Shown here one piece after another: positions 54,321-63,983 of a stretch of 64,000 bases of DNA (position 1 is the stretch's first letter; the number at the start of each line of letters is the position of its first letter). The stretch is from Arthrobacter citreus (lineage in GTDB: Bacteria > Actinomycetota > Actinomycetes > Actinomycetales > Micrococcaceae): assembly GCF_009192745.1 (NCBI RefSeq), contig NZ_VTFV01000004.1, forward strand, positions 310,001-374,000, read 5' to 3'. The notes beneath the pieces were generated by a model that was given only the letters and a program-made list of their open reading frames with translations, did not search any database and was not told the DNA's origin. Made by a program: the position numbers and the translations under genes.

Positions 54321-56722
54321 CGGCGACGCTTGCCCCGCCGGAACCGCGGCAGTCGAAGCCACGTCCCCGGACACGCCGGACAGGCGACGCCCAATGGGCG
54401 GGCGGGGCTGTGTCCGCCGCGGCTGTGCTGTTGTGTGCGCTGAGCGTTCACGGGGTACTTGACGGGGTTGCCTGGCTTTGGCCGCTGGGGACCGCGCTGG
54501 CCGCGGTGGCAGCCGGAACGGCGCTGGCCCGCTGGTTCAGGTTCCCTACCGCACTTGTACCGGTAGCGGGCATGGCTGCGCTGGCCCTGGTCCTCACGAT
54601 GATGTTCTCGCCGGACGCGGCCTTCCTGGGGTTCTTTCCCACAGGTGCAACACTCGACCGGGCGCAGACACTCCTGGCGGGCGCCCAGACCACCGTGATT
54701 ACCCAGGTCATTCCGGTCACCCCGGACGCCGGCGTGGTATTCGTGGCCTGCCTGGCGGTGGGACTGATCGCAGTCCTGGTGGATACCCTGGCTGTTACCC
54801 TCCGTATGCCGGCAGCCAGCGGGTTTGGCCTGTTTACCGTCCTGCTGGTTCCCGCGATCATCAAGCCGCAGAGTGTGGGGGTCGCGGGCTTCACGGCAGC
54901 GGCGGCCGGCTACCTTTTGATCCTGGCGTGGGGCACCTGGCAGGATCGGCGCGAGCGAGCCGGCGCGAATGCGGCACCGGATGTCCCCGCCCGGCCCACC
55001 GGCGTCCAGGCCGCCGGAGCGGCTGGCATCGGCGCGGGAGCCGTGGTGGCAGCCCTGCTGGTCTCCCTGGCTATTCCAGGCTTCAACGCCGGGGCCTTTC
55101 CCCAGGGCGCGCGGTTCAATTTCCTGAACGGCTCCACTGGCCTGAATCCCGTTGTTTCGCTGGGCAATGACCTGCGCCAGCCAACCGCAACCGGGCGGAT
55201 CACCTACGCAACGGACTCCACCCGGCCGCTCTACCTCCGTTCCACCACCTTGGAAGACTTCTCCGGAACCCGCTGGGCGCCGGACACCCGGGAGGATGAG
55301 CGGGAATCCCTGGCGGAAGAGATGGCTCCGGCCGGTTCCGCGGATCCGGCCATCCCCACAGACACCGTGCGGACCCTGATCAGCTCTCCCAGTTACGCCA
55401 GTCCCTGGCTGCTGGCCCCCTATGCGCCCTCCTCCGTGTCCGGGCTTGACGGTGCCTGGACCTGGGATCCAACCACCATGACCATCCTGTCCGGCAGCGG
55501 CAGTTCGGAACCGCGTTCCGGGTACGAAGTGGTCAGCGAGTCGCCGGTGGTGACCAGTGACGCCCTCTCCGGGCTCCCGGCTGCTCCCGCCGACGCCGTG
55601 GAACCCAGGTTCACGGACCTGCCGGACGACCTCCCGCAGATCATCCGGGATAAGGCCCGGGAAGCTGTGGCGGACGCTGAAGGACCCTACGCCCAGGCAG
55701 TAGCCCTGCAGTCCTACCTGCGCGGGCCGCAGTTCGAGTACTCCCTTGAGGCCCCCGTGGAGGGCGGCTACGACGGAAACGGCATCGGCGTACTGGCCCG
55801 GTTCCTGGAACAAAGGTCCGGCTACTGCATCCACTTCGCCTCCGCCATGGCAGTGATGGCCCGTGAGGTCGGAATCCCGAGCCGGATGGGCCTTGGCTAC
55901 GCGCCCGGGCGGGCCACCGGCAACACCGTTGCCGGCCCGGACGGAACGGAACTGGATGAGTTCGCCGTTGACGCGCGGGACGCGCATGCCTGGCCGGAAC
56001 TGTACTTCGAAGGTGCCGGGTGGGTGCGCTTCGAGCCCACTCCATCGCGCGGCGTCGTCCCGGCGTACGCCGTCCAGCGGCAGCAGAACGCCGCGTCCGC
56101 AGCCCAGGCCGACGCCGATCCGCGGGAACTGCAGAATCCGGTACCTCCGGTGCTCCCTTCGGCCGCTGCGGCGCCCGATGCCCAGTCCCAGCCCCTGGAG
56201 CCCGGGGAAACCGCGGGAGCTCCCTGGGCCGGCGTCGGGATCGGCCTGCTGGTGGCGGGAGCAGCTGTACTCACCCCGTGGGCGCTGCGCCGCCGGAGGA
56301 CCGGGCTGCGCAGGAGCGGGCATGCAGAGTCCGGCAGCGCAGCCCCGGCCTGGGCAGAGGCCACAGACCTGGCGCAGGACTTTGGTTATCGGGCCAGGAC
56401 GGCTGACAGCCCGCGATCCTATGCTGACCGCCTCGCCGTCCAGGCAGGGCTGCCGCAGCCTGCCGCGAACGCGCTGGCCAGGCTGCGCACGGCCTACGAA
56501 GCTGAGGCCTACGCAGACCCCGCGTCGGCCACCGGTCCCGGCGCCGGGAGGTCTCCGGCGGACTGGCAGGACGTGCAGACCCTGCACGCCGCGCTGCGCG
56601 GGTCCGTGACCGTTCCGGCGAGGCTCCGGGCCGCGTTCATTCCGGCGTCGTTGTTTCCAGCTCCGCGTACCCGGCCGGTACCGGCGCCCGCTCAGCCGGC
56701 GGAACCGTCTCCAAGGCCTTAA
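54317..56722 (+). CDS. TgpA-like membrane transglutaminase (DUF3488-transglutaminase)
   Basis: An 801-residue membrane protein. About six hydrophobic helices span roughly residues 35-265. A large outer domain contains the transglutaminase core: RSGYCIHFASAMAVMAREVGIPSR (catalytic Cys) and DARDAHAWPELYFEGAGWVRFEPTP (catalytic His and Asp). A last membrane helix (AGVGIGLLVAGAAVLTPWALRRRR) and a C-terminal domain follow. It may crosslink or cleave surface peptides. ATGA overlap with DUF58 supports joint translation. Last gene of the MoxR operon. Confidence 0.9.
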   Translation: MTATLAPPEPRQSKPRPRTRRTGDAQWAGGAVSAAAVLLCALSVHGVLDGVAWLWPLGTALAAVAAGTALARWFRFPTALVPVAGMAALALVLTMMFSPDAAFLGFFPTGATLDRAQTLLAGAQTTVITQVIPVTPDAGVVFVACLAVGLIAVLVDTLAVTLRMPAASGFGLFTVLLVPAIIKPQSVGVAGFTAAAAGYLLILAWGTWQDRRERAGANAAPDVPARPTGVQAAGAAGIGAGAVVAALLVSLAIPGFNAGAFPQGARFNFLNGSTGLNPVVSLGNDLRQPTATGRITYATDSTRPLYLRSTTLEDFSGTRWAPDTREDERESLAEEMAPAGSADPAIPTDTVRTLISSPSYASPWLLAPYAPSSVSGLDGAWTWDPTTMTILSGSGSSEPRSGYEVVSESPVVTSDALSGLPAAPADAVEPRFTDLPDDLPQIIRDKAREAVADAEGPYAQAVALQSYLRGPQFEYSLEAPVEGGYDGNGIGVLARFLEQRSGYCIHFASAMAVMAREVGIPSRMGLGYAPGRATGNTVAGPDGTELDEFAVDARDAHAWPELYFEGAGWVRFEPTPSRGVVPAYAVQRQQNAASAAQADADPRELQNPVPPVLPSAAAAPDAQSQPLEPGETAGAPWAGVGIGLLVAGAAVLTPWALRRRRTGLRRSGHAESGSAAPAWAEATDLAQDFGYRARTADSPRSYADRLAVQAGLPQPAANALARLRTAYEAEAYADPASATGPGAGRSPADWQDVQTLHAALRGSVTVPARLRAAFIPASLFPAPRTRPVPAPAQPAEPSPRP

Positions 56723-56724
56723 CG

Positions 56725-56769
56725 GCGCAGGTCCCGCACCGGGAGACTTCTCCGGTGCGGGACCTGCGC
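56725..56769. terminator. Bidirectional terminator after the MoxR operon
   Basis: A stem of about 18 base pairs (GCGCAGGTCCCGCACCGG at 56725-56742, with CCGGTGCGGGACCTGCGC at 56752-56769) and a short loop. It lies between the convergent transglutaminase and dehydrogenase genes. Confidence 0.85.
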
Positions 56770-56793
56770 AGGGCCGCGGACTGCGGCGGAGGA

Positions 56794-58272
56794 CTATGCC
56801 GTGGGGTCGGCGATTCCGATGTACTGCGTGTACAGGTATTCCTCGATGCCCTCGTCGCCGCCTTCGCGGCCCAGGCCGGACTGCTTGACTCCGCCGAACG
56901 GGGCGGCGGCGTTGGACACGACGCCGGCGTTGAGGCCCAGCATGCCGGTTTCCAGCTTCTCGCCGATCCGCAGGCCGCGGTTCAGGTCCTCGGTGAAAAC
57001 GTAGGCGATCAGGCCGTACTCGGAAGCGTTGGCCAGCTTCACGGCCTCCGCTTCGGTGGAGAAGGTGATGACCGGAGCCACGGGGCCAAAGATCTCTTCC
57101 TTCAGGATCCGGGCGCCGGCGGGAACGTTCTTCAGCACGGTCGGTGCGTAGAAGTAACCCGGTCCGTCCACGGGTGCTCCGCCCACTACTGCGGTGGCTC
57201 CGCCGTCGATCGCGTCTTCCACCAGGGAGTGGACCTTGTCGCGGGACTTCGCATCGATCAGCGGACCAATCTTGGACTCGTCCTCGGTTCCGCGGGCGGT
57301 GGTCATCGAGGCGACCTTGGCTGCGAACTTCTCGGAGAACTCATCGGCAATGTCCTCGTGCACGATGAACCGGTTGGCCGCGGTGCAGGCTTCTCCCATG
57401 TTCCGCAGCTTTGCGGCCATGGCGCCCTCAACGGCCTTGTCGATGTCCGCATCCTCGAACACCAGGAACGGTGCGTTGCCGCCCAGTTCCATGGACGTGC
57501 GCAGCACCTTGTCCGCGGCATCGCGGATCAGGCCCTGGCCCACCGGAGTGGAACCGGTGAAGGAGACCTTGCGCAGCCGGTCGTCCTGCATGATCGGTCC
57601 GGTTACCTCGCCGGCCTTCGTGGTTGAAACAACGTTGAGAACACCGGCGGGCAGGCCCGCTTCCATCATGACTGCAGCGAACAGCTGGGAAGTCAGCGGG
57701 GTCAGCTTGGCGGGCTTGAGCACCATGGTGCAGCCTGCGGCGACCGCGGGGGCGATCTTGCGGGTGGCCATCGCCAGCGGGAAGTTCCACGGCGTGATCA
57801 GCAGGCAGGGGCCAACCGGCTTCTTGGTGACCATGATGCGGGATTTGCCGTCCGGGGCGGTGCCGTAGCGGCCGGTGACGCGGACGGCCTCTTCGGAGAA
57901 CCAGCGAAGGAACTCGGCGCCGTAGGCAACCTCACCGCGTGCTTCGGCCAGGGGCTTGCCCATTTCCAGCGTCATCAGCAGCGCAAAGTCCTCCGCGCGG
58001 GCGGTGACAAGTTCAAAGGCGCGGCGCAGGATTTCCCCGCGGACCCGCGGAGGCGTGGCGGCCCAGGACTCCTGGGCGGCAGCAGCGGCGTCCATGGCTG
58101 CGGCGCCGTCTTCGGTGCTTGCATCCGCGATGCTCAGGAGCACCTTGCCGGTTGCGGGATCCTCGACGTCGAAGGTCTTTCCGCCCGTGGCTTCGCGCCA
58201 TTCTCCGTCAATCAGCAGGCCGGTGGGAACCTGGGCCAGCAGTGCGGCCTCGCGTTCAGCGGTTACAGCCAT
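56794..58272 (-). CDS. gabD: NAD(P)-dependent succinate-semialdehyde dehydrogenase-type aldehyde dehydrogenase
   Basis: A 492-residue aldehyde dehydrogenase. ITPWNFPLAMATRKIAPAVAAGC and FTGSTPVGQGL form the cofactor site; MELGGNAPF carries the catalytic glutamate and GEACTAANRF the catalytic cysteine. The overall layout is closest to succinate-semialdehyde dehydrogenase (GabD), which turns succinate semialdehyde into succinate. Substrate assignment is by family resemblance only. GGAGGCTCACCC before ATG 58272 is a strong ribosome site. Single gene flanked by a terminator on its 3' side. Confidence 0.87.
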   Translation of the reverse strand: MAVTAEREAALLAQVPTGLLIDGEWREATGGKTFDVEDPATGKVLLSIADASTEDGAAAMDAAAAAQESWAATPPRVRGEILRRAFELVTARAEDFALLMTLEMGKPLAEARGEVAYGAEFLRWFSEEAVRVTGRYGTAPDGKSRIMVTKKPVGPCLLITPWNFPLAMATRKIAPAVAAGCTMVLKPAKLTPLTSQLFAAVMMEAGLPAGVLNVVSTTKAGEVTGPIMQDDRLRKVSFTGSTPVGQGLIRDAADKVLRTSMELGGNAPFLVFEDADIDKAVEGAMAAKLRNMGEACTAANRFIVHEDIADEFSEKFAAKVASMTTARGTEDESKIGPLIDAKSRDKVHSLVEDAIDGGATAVVGGAPVDGPGYFYAPTVLKNVPAGARILKEEIFGPVAPVITFSTEAEAVKLANASEYGLIAYVFTEDLNRGLRIGEKLETGMLGLNAGVVSNAAAPFGGVKQSGLGREGGDEGIEEYLYTQYIGIADPTA

Positions 58273-58414
58273 GGGTGAGCCTCCAAAGTATGCGGGTTTT
58301 CCGGATCACAATCTGCCCGGTGCTGACTTCACCGTAGAGCCCGCCGCCGAGAAGTGTAAATGCACCTCTGCACAAGGACATTTCCAGGACCCTGTGCAGT
58401 TGGCCAGTGCCGGG

Positions 58415-59329
58415 CTACGGGGTGCTGCCGCGTGCCGCCAGCACCGCCGAATAGAGCTCGCGCTTGCTGATCCGGGCGTCGGAGGCGACGGACGCCACCG
58501 CATCCTTCAACCGGGAGCCCTGCGCGATCAGGTCATTAACTGCCCCCACATGGTCCTCGGGAGCCTCCGGTTCGGCTTCTCCTGCTCCCCCGACGACGAC
58601 GGCGATCTCTCCCCGGACTTCACTGGATTCTGCCCACTCCAGGAGTTCACGCAGGGGACCGCGCAGGACCTGCTCGTGCAGCTTTGTCAGTTCCCGTGCC
58701 ACGGCGGCGGGACGTTCGGGACCGAACGCCGTGTCCAGTGCCCGAAGCATCGGCTCGAGGCGGTGCGGTGCTTCGAAGAAAACCATGGTGCGCTCCTCGC
58801 GTGCCAGCTCGGAGAGCCTGGCAGCGCGTTCACCGGACTTCCGCGGGAGGAAGCCTTCGAAGCAGAACCTGTCAGTGGGGAGACCGGAGAGCGCCAGTGC
58901 CGTAAGGACCGCAGACGGGCCCGGGGCTGCCGTTACGGCAATTCCTTCGGCCGCGGCGGCTTCCACCAGCCGGTACCCCGGGTCGGAGACGGAGGGCATG
59001 CCGGCGTCAGTCACCATCAGCAGCGTGGCTCCGCCGCGCACCAGTTCAAGCAGTTCGGGAGTACGCGACTGCTCGTTGTGCTCGTGGTAGCTCATGATCC
59101 GGCCCGTGGTGCTGATTTTCAGGGCACTGACCAGGCGGTGCAGGCGGCGCGTGTCCTCCGCAGCAATGACGTCAGCATGCTGCAGCAGGTCGATCAGGCG
59201 AACCGTCGCATCGCCCATGTTCCCGATGGGTGTGGCAGCCAGCACAATGTGGCCGGGGCCTGCCGCAGCGCGCGGCTCTGCGCCTTCGGTACTAATGGAC
59301 TGCTGGGTCTCGCTGCTGCTGGAGTTCAC
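58415..59329 (-). CDS. rsmI: 16S rRNA (cytidine(1402)-2'-O)-methyltransferase
   Basis: A 304-residue SAM-dependent tetrapyrrole-methylase-fold enzyme that 2'-O-methylates C1402 of 16S rRNA. LAATPIGNMGDATVRL, IAAEDTRRLHRLV, VTDAGMPSVSDPGYRLVEAA and FYFEAPHRL-like VFFEAPHRLEPML are characteristic. GTG 59329 is 6 bases after TAGGGT, suggesting a leaderless start. It is divergent from the protein mannosyltransferase, with only 37 bases between the starts. Confidence 0.95.
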   Translation of the reverse strand: MNSSSSETQQSISTEGAEPRAAAGPGHIVLAATPIGNMGDATVRLIDLLQHADVIAAEDTRRLHRLVSALKISTTGRIMSYHEHNEQSRTPELLELVRGGATLLMVTDAGMPSVSDPGYRLVEAAAAEGIAVTAAPGPSAVLTALALSGLPTDRFCFEGFLPRKSGERAARLSELAREERTMVFFEAPHRLEPMLRALDTAFGPERPAAVARELTKLHEQVLRGPLRELLEWAESSEVRGEIAVVVGGAGEAEPEAPEDHVGAVNDLIAQGSRLKDAVASVASDARISKRELYSAVLAARGSTP

Positions 59330-59335
59330 CCTTCA

Positions 59336-59359
59336 ACCCTACGCGACAGGCTATAGAGT
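59336..59359. promoter_or_regulatory. Overlapping divergent leaderless promoters of rsmI and pmt
   Basis: Minus-strand TAGGGT (59336-59341) sits 6 bases before GTG 59329 of rsmI. Plus-strand TAGAGT (59354-59359) sits 7 bases before GTG 59367 of the mannosyltransferase. Each promoter's -35 would fall across the other's -10, so the two RNA polymerases would compete. Confidence 0.5.
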
Positions 59360-59366
59360 TGTGCCC

Positions 59367-60989
59367 GTGACCCTGCCCCTGCCCTTCGCCCCGGCCCGGG
59401 ACACCGCACCCCTGGTGCAGCCGGCGGATCAGGCGTTCACGGAAGGTTCGCTGCGGGACCGGCTGCTGGGAGCGGCACTGCCTTACCGTAGCTGGGCGTG
59501 GGCCGCCGCCCTGGGTACCGCGCTGCTTGCCGGCCTGCTTCGCTTCGTCCGGCTGGATGAGCCCGGCTCCCTGGTCTTCGACGAAACCTATTACGTCAAG
59601 GACGCCTACTCCTACCTCGTGTCCGGCTACGAACGTGCGTGGCCGGAGGACGCCAACGATTCCTTTGCAGCCGGAGAGCCGGACGGCCTGCTGGAGGGAC
59701 CGGAGTATGTGGTCCACCCGCCGGTGGGCAAATGGATGATCGCCTTCGGCATGGCCCTGTTTGGGCCCGGTTCGAGTTTCGGCTGGCGCTTCTCCGCTGC
59801 ACTTGCCGGAACACTGACCGTACTGCTGCTGGCGCTGATCGCGTGGCGCCTGTTCAGGTCGCCCCTGCTGGGCGGAGTTGCCGGGCTGCTGCTGGCGGTT
59901 GACGGGCACCATCTCGTCCTCTCCCGGACCTCGCTGCTGGATATCTTCCTCACCTTCTGGGTTGTTGCCGCCTTTGGTGCGCTTCTGCTGGACCGCGACG
60001 ACGGACGGCGGCGGCTGGCAAGGAAGCTGCGCCGCCCGCCGGGCAGCCCACCGGATCCCGCTGCGCTGAAGACCGGACCATGGGTACTGTGGCGTCCCTG
60101 GCGGCTCGCGGCGGCTGTCTGCCTCGGCCTGGCGGTCGGCACCAAGTGGTCTGCCCTGGCCTTCGTCGCGGTCTTCGGCATCATGTGCGTCCTGTGGGAT
60201 GTCAGTGCACGGCGGGTGGCGGGAATCCGCAACTGGCCTGCCGGCCTGCTCAAGGACGGCATACCGGCTTTCCTGACCATGATTCCCGCGGCTGCGGCCA
60301 CGTACCTGGCCACATGGACCGGCTGGTTCCTTTCCAGCGGTGCCTACGGACGCCAGTGGGCGCAGGCCAATCCGGCGCCCGCGGGGCTCGCATGGGTTCC
60401 TGATCCGCTGCGGTCCCTCGCCGAGTACCACCGAAGCGCCTACAGCTTCCACAATGGCCTGTCCTCTGAACATTCCTACGAAGCCAGCGCCTGGACCTGG
60501 CTTTTCCTTGGCCGTCCAACGTCCTTTTTCTATGAAAGCCCGGACGCCCAGCAGGCAGGATGCGGTGCAGACTCCTGCACCTCCGCAATCACTTCCGTGG
60601 GCAACCCGCTGATTTGGTGGGCTGCGCTGCTGAGTCTGTTCGTGGTCCTGGCCTACTGGCTGGGGCGCAGGGACTGGCGTGCCGGAGCGGTGCTGTCCGG
60701 CATCGCTGCGGGCTACCTGCCCTGGTTCGCTTTTCCGGACCGGACCATGTTCTACTTCTATGCCGTCTCCTTCGTGCCGTTCCTCGTACTGGCCTTGACC
60801 TACACGCTGGGACTAATCCTGGGAAGGGCAGCAGATCCGCCGTTGCGCAGACGCCGCGGAGCAACCGTCACAGCGTGTTTCCTGGTCGCTGTGGTCCTGG
60901 TCTCCGCCTTCTTCTATCCGGTCTGGACGGCTGAAATCATCCCCTATTCTGATTGGCGGCTCCGTATCTGGATGCCGAGCTGGATCTAG
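59367..60989 (+). CDS. pmt: Polyprenyl-phosphate-mannose--protein mannosyltransferase (PMT, GT39)
   Basis: A 540-residue polytopic membrane enzyme with about 10-11 helices. LDEPGSLVFDETYYVKDAYSYL near residue 60 holds the Asp-Glu pair of the first outer loop that is needed for catalysis in PMT proteins. PPVGKWMIAFGM, RTSLLDIFLTFWVV and SSGAYGRQW are typical. It transfers mannose from polyprenyl-phosphate-mannose to exported proteins. The start is GTG 59367 (or GTG 59361); a TAGAGT box 7 bases upstream suggests a leaderless mRNA. Confidence 0.9.
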   Translation: MTLPLPFAPARDTAPLVQPADQAFTEGSLRDRLLGAALPYRSWAWAAALGTALLAGLLRFVRLDEPGSLVFDETYYVKDAYSYLVSGYERAWPEDANDSFAAGEPDGLLEGPEYVVHPPVGKWMIAFGMALFGPGSSFGWRFSAALAGTLTVLLLALIAWRLFRSPLLGGVAGLLLAVDGHHLVLSRTSLLDIFLTFWVVAAFGALLLDRDDGRRRLARKLRRPPGSPPDPAALKTGPWVLWRPWRLAAAVCLGLAVGTKWSALAFVAVFGIMCVLWDVSARRVAGIRNWPAGLLKDGIPAFLTMIPAAAATYLATWTGWFLSSGAYGRQWAQANPAPAGLAWVPDPLRSLAEYHRSAYSFHNGLSSEHSYEASAWTWLFLGRPTSFFYESPDAQQAGCGADSCTSAITSVGNPLIWWAALLSLFVVLAYWLGRRDWRAGAVLSGIAAGYLPWFAFPDRTMFYFYAVSFVPFLVLALTYTLGLILGRAADPPLRRRRGATVTACFLVAVVLVSAFFYPVWTAEIIPYSDWRLRIWMPSWI

Positions 60990-61027
60990 GTCTCAACGCA
61001 ATGTGCTCGCACAGAAAGGGAGGTCCC

Positions 61028-62842
61028 GTGCGCGAATCCTCCACCGGATTGTTCGTGAAGCTCCCCGAAGACTCCAACATCACCGACCTGCTGCTGGCTA
61101 CGGCCGCCCGGACCCCCAACCTGGCGCTGTACGCACGCCGGACCGGCTCCGGCTGGTTGGACGTGAGCGCCGCAGAGTTCCTCGCAGAGGTCCGCGCTGC
61201 CGCCAAGGGCCTGATGGCTCAGGGAGTCCGTCCCGGCGACACCGTCGCGGTGATGTCAGGAACGCGGTACGAATGGACGGTAGTGGACCTGGCCATCTGG
61301 TTTGCCGGCGCAGTCACGGTCCCTATTTACGAAACCTCCTCCCCCACCCAGGTCCAGTGGATCCTCTCCGACTCAGGTGCGCGAATCGTCTTTGCGGGAG
61401 ACGAAGGCAAGGCCCGGGTCATTGAGGCCGGCGCTGCCGCGGGCGGGATTCCGGTCCGGATCTGGAAGCTGACCGGCAGCGAAGACCCCGATTCTTTGGC
61501 CGCTCTTTCCGCGTCAGGAACCGGTGTAACGGATGTGGATCTAGAGTCCGCGCGCTCCTCCGCCGCGCTTTCCTCCCCGGCGTCCCTGGTCTATACCTCC
61601 GGAACCACCGGGCGGCCCAAGGGATGCACCATCAGCCACGGCAACTTTGCCCTGTTCGCCGTCAACGTGATTGAGCTTCTCCCCGAGATGCTGAAGCGTC
61701 CGGGCGCCAGGACACTGATGTTCCTTCCCCTGGCCCACGTGCTGGCCCGCGCCGTCCAGGTGGGCTGCCTGGCGGCAGGCGTCACTGTGGGACACAGCTC
61801 CAGCGCTTCAGCACTGGTAGAGGACCTGCGTACCTTCCGCCCCACCTTCCTCCTGGCTGTGCCCCGCATTTTCGAAAAGATCTATGCCGGTGCCGAGGAG
61901 AAGGCTGCTGCGGCCGGCAAGGGCCGCCTCTTTGACGCCGCTGCCTCCACCGCCGTCGCCTATTCCGAGGCGCGGGACAGCGCGGCACGCGGCGGATCCG
62001 GCCCATCCCTGCCGCTGCGCCTCCGCCATGCTGCCTTCGACCGGCTGCTTTACCCGAAGGTGCGGGCTGCGTTCGGCGGTGAAATGGACATTGCCATCTC
62101 CGGTGCGAGCCCGCTCAGCCCGCAGCTGGCGCACTTCTTCCGCGGGGCTGGAATAGCGGTCCTGGAAGGCTACGGCCTCACCGAAACCACAGCGCCGGCG
62201 TCCGTCAACACCATTCCGCTGACCCGGGTTGGAACGGTGGGGCTGCCGATGCCGGGCAACTCCATCCGCATTGCCGACGACGGCGAGGTACTGGTGCGCG
62301 GCGTCGGCGTCTTCACCGGTTACCACCGCAACCCGGAGGCCACAGCCGAAGCCTTCACCGACGAGTGGTTCCACACCGGCGACCTCGGCGCACTGGACGA
62401 CGACGGTTTCCTGCGTATCACCGGCCGCAAGAAGGACCTGCTGGTCACCGCCGGCGGCAAGAACGTCGCTCCCGGGCCGCTGGAGGAAAAGGTCCGTGAA
62501 CACCGCCTGGTCTCCCAGGTGGTGGTGGTTGGCGAAGGCCGTCCCTTCGTGGGTGCCCTGGTAACGCTCGACGACGAGGCGCTGGCGGCCTGGGCCCGCG
62601 AAAACAGCATCGAGTCAGCCGGACAACCCCTGACAGAGCATCCCCTTGTCCTGGCCCAGGTGCAGGAAGCGGTAGACGCTGCGAATGCCTCCGTTTCCAG
62701 GGCCGAGCAGATCCGCCGCTTCACGGTGCTCCCGAGGGACTTCTCCCTGGCCGGCGGCCACGTGACGGCGACGCTGAAGCTCCGCCGCCAGGCAGTGATC
62801 GCCGATTTCACCGCAGAGGTGGAGAAGCTCTACGCGAAGTAG
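61028..62842 (+). CDS. Long-chain acyl-CoA synthetase, FadD15-like
   Basis: A 604-residue AMP-forming ligase that activates fatty acids to acyl-CoA. VYTSGTTGRPKGCTISHGN is the nucleotide loop, GYGLTETTAPASVNT the A5 motif, and HTGDLGALDDDGFLRITGRKKDLLVTAGGKN the A7-A8 region; a terminal lysine lies in GGHVTATLKLRR. GTG 61028 is decided by AAAGGGAGGT just upstream; the open frame to 60953 overlaps the preceding gene and is not used. The gap to the mannosyltransferase is only 38 bases, so cotranscription is possible. Confidence 0.93.
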   Translation: MRESSTGLFVKLPEDSNITDLLLATAARTPNLALYARRTGSGWLDVSAAEFLAEVRAAAKGLMAQGVRPGDTVAVMSGTRYEWTVVDLAIWFAGAVTVPIYETSSPTQVQWILSDSGARIVFAGDEGKARVIEAGAAAGGIPVRIWKLTGSEDPDSLAALSASGTGVTDVDLESARSSAALSSPASLVYTSGTTGRPKGCTISHGNFALFAVNVIELLPEMLKRPGARTLMFLPLAHVLARAVQVGCLAAGVTVGHSSSASALVEDLRTFRPTFLLAVPRIFEKIYAGAEEKAAAAGKGRLFDAAASTAVAYSEARDSAARGGSGPSLPLRLRHAAFDRLLYPKVRAAFGGEMDIAISGASPLSPQLAHFFRGAGIAVLEGYGLTETTAPASVNTIPLTRVGTVGLPMPGNSIRIADDGEVLVRGVGVFTGYHRNPEATAEAFTDEWFHTGDLGALDDDGFLRITGRKKDLLVTAGGKNVAPGPLEEKVREHRLVSQVVVVGEGRPFVGALVTLDDEALAAWARENSIESAGQPLTEHPLVLAQVQEAVDAANASVSRAEQIRRFTVLPRDFSLAGGHVTATLKLRRQAVIADFTAEVEKLYAK

Positions 62843-62862
62843 TCCTGCCGGCTCCCTCCGGA

Positions 62863-62910
62863 GAACAGGAAAGCCGGGGCCCGCCATGGCGGGCCCCGGC
62901 TTTCCTGTTC
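62863..62910. terminator. Bidirectional terminator after the acyl-CoA synthetase
   Basis: A perfect 23-base-pair stem (62863-62885 with 62888-62910) around a 2-base centre, with GAACAGGAAAGCC and GGCTTTCCTGTTC at the ends. It lies between two convergent genes. Confidence 0.9.
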
Positions 62911-62924
62911 TGCAGCGTGTGCAG

Positions 62925-63983
62925 CTAGAGCGCTTCGAGCGATTCAAGGTAGCGCCGTCGGCTTTCCTCGCGGGCAAGCCGGGAGCGTTCGCGGCGCTTC
63001 TTCGTTGGCCAGGTGAACACCATGACCAGTACACAGACGGCAAGGACTATGGCAGCGATCGCCCCGCCGGCGTCCATCCAGAACTGGGCAGGGAAGAGGC
63101 GGATCAGGGTGTCATCAAGACGGAACGTCCAGTTGCCCTGCGCGAAGAAGATGGTGTGCACCATGGTGAAGAACTCTTCCCAGGCCAGGACAGCAGCCAC
63201 CAGCATCCCGGCGATGAGGGCCAGTGTTGCCACAGCGCCGGCAAACAGCGCCCGCCGGATTCCACCCGGGCAGCGGCGGGCCAGGTAAATCCCGCCGGCA
63301 ATACTGATCAGTGCCATTGCCAGTGCTGTCACGAACGCGATGGTCAGGACGGTCTTGACGTCAGCCATGTGCGACACCTCGCTGGCCAGGTACAGCTGAT
63401 CGCCGTCCGGGGTCACCAGGTCCCCCAGGTAGCGCGGAGACGCGAAGTTCAGGAGGTAATCCACGGCATAGGAACCGTAGGTTATGCGGTCATCCGTGCT
63501 GAACCCGAAGCTGTCCGCAGGGAAGCCGGGCCGGTTGTACTCGACCCACAGGAACAACGGTGTTGCCACCGCGCGAATGGCGGCGGCCAGCAGCATGACC
63601 GGGAAGAACACTGCGATGGCTACCTGGATGATCCGGCCAAGTACCGGCTTGGCGCTGGCTGCCCGTTCCCGTTCCGCGTTTCTGCGCTCTGCTTCCCCAG
63701 CCGGAACGGCGGGATCCGCGGGCATGGCTACGGTCTCCGGCTCGTAAGCGTTCGACGCGCCGATTTCACCGGTTGCCTGCTGCTCCCCCGTGCCCGGTCC
63801 GTACCAGGGGCCGCCGTCGGCAGTCGTGGGATGGGGGCCGGACGCCATTGGATCCTGCCCGGACTCGGCGGGACCGGCGTGATCGCCGGCGGCGTTGGGC
63901 ACGGCAGGAGCCGGCTCGTCTTCGGGCGCTGCGCCGTCTGTTCCGGACTGGTTTTCCGTGCCGTAACGGCTCAGGTCGGGCAT
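62925..63983 (-). CDS. DUF1461 (TIGR01906-type) integral membrane protein
   Basis: A 352-residue membrane protein. The N-terminal about 115 residues are disordered, rich in Pro, Ala, Gly and Glu. Four to five helices follow (VAIAVFFPVMLLAAAIRAVATPLFL, IAFVTALAMALISIAGGIYLA, ALFAGAVATLALIAGMLVAAVLA, AIAAIVLAVCVLVMVF). An outer loop contains FWVEYNRPGFPADSFGF-like sequence and DRITYGSYAVDYLLN, typical of the family, and AWEEFFTMVHTIFF is a conserved later motif. The function of the family is unknown. A charged C-terminal tail ends it. Confidence 0.85.
   Translation of the reverse strand: MPDLSRYGTENQSGTDGAAPEDEPAPAVPNAAGDHAGPAESGQDPMASGPHPTTADGGPWYGPGTGEQQATGEIGASNAYEPETVAMPADPAVPAGEAERRNAERERAASAKPVLGRIIQVAIAVFFPVMLLAAAIRAVATPLFLWVEYNRPGFPADSFGFSTDDRITYGSYAVDYLLNFASPRYLGDLVTPDGDQLYLASEVSHMADVKTVLTIAFVTALAMALISIAGGIYLARRCPGGIRRALFAGAVATLALIAGMLVAAVLAWEEFFTMVHTIFFAQGNWTFRLDDTLIRLFPAQFWMDAGGAIAAIVLAVCVLVMVFTWPTKKRRERSRLAREESRRRYLESLEAL

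Noticed and set aside
53606-56587. Very long open frame (993 codons) on the minus strand opposite the DUF58 and transglutaminase genes
   Set aside because: High GC leaves antisense frames open. Its product is low in hydrophobic order and rich in Gly, Arg and Gln, while the plus-strand genes have clear family motifs.
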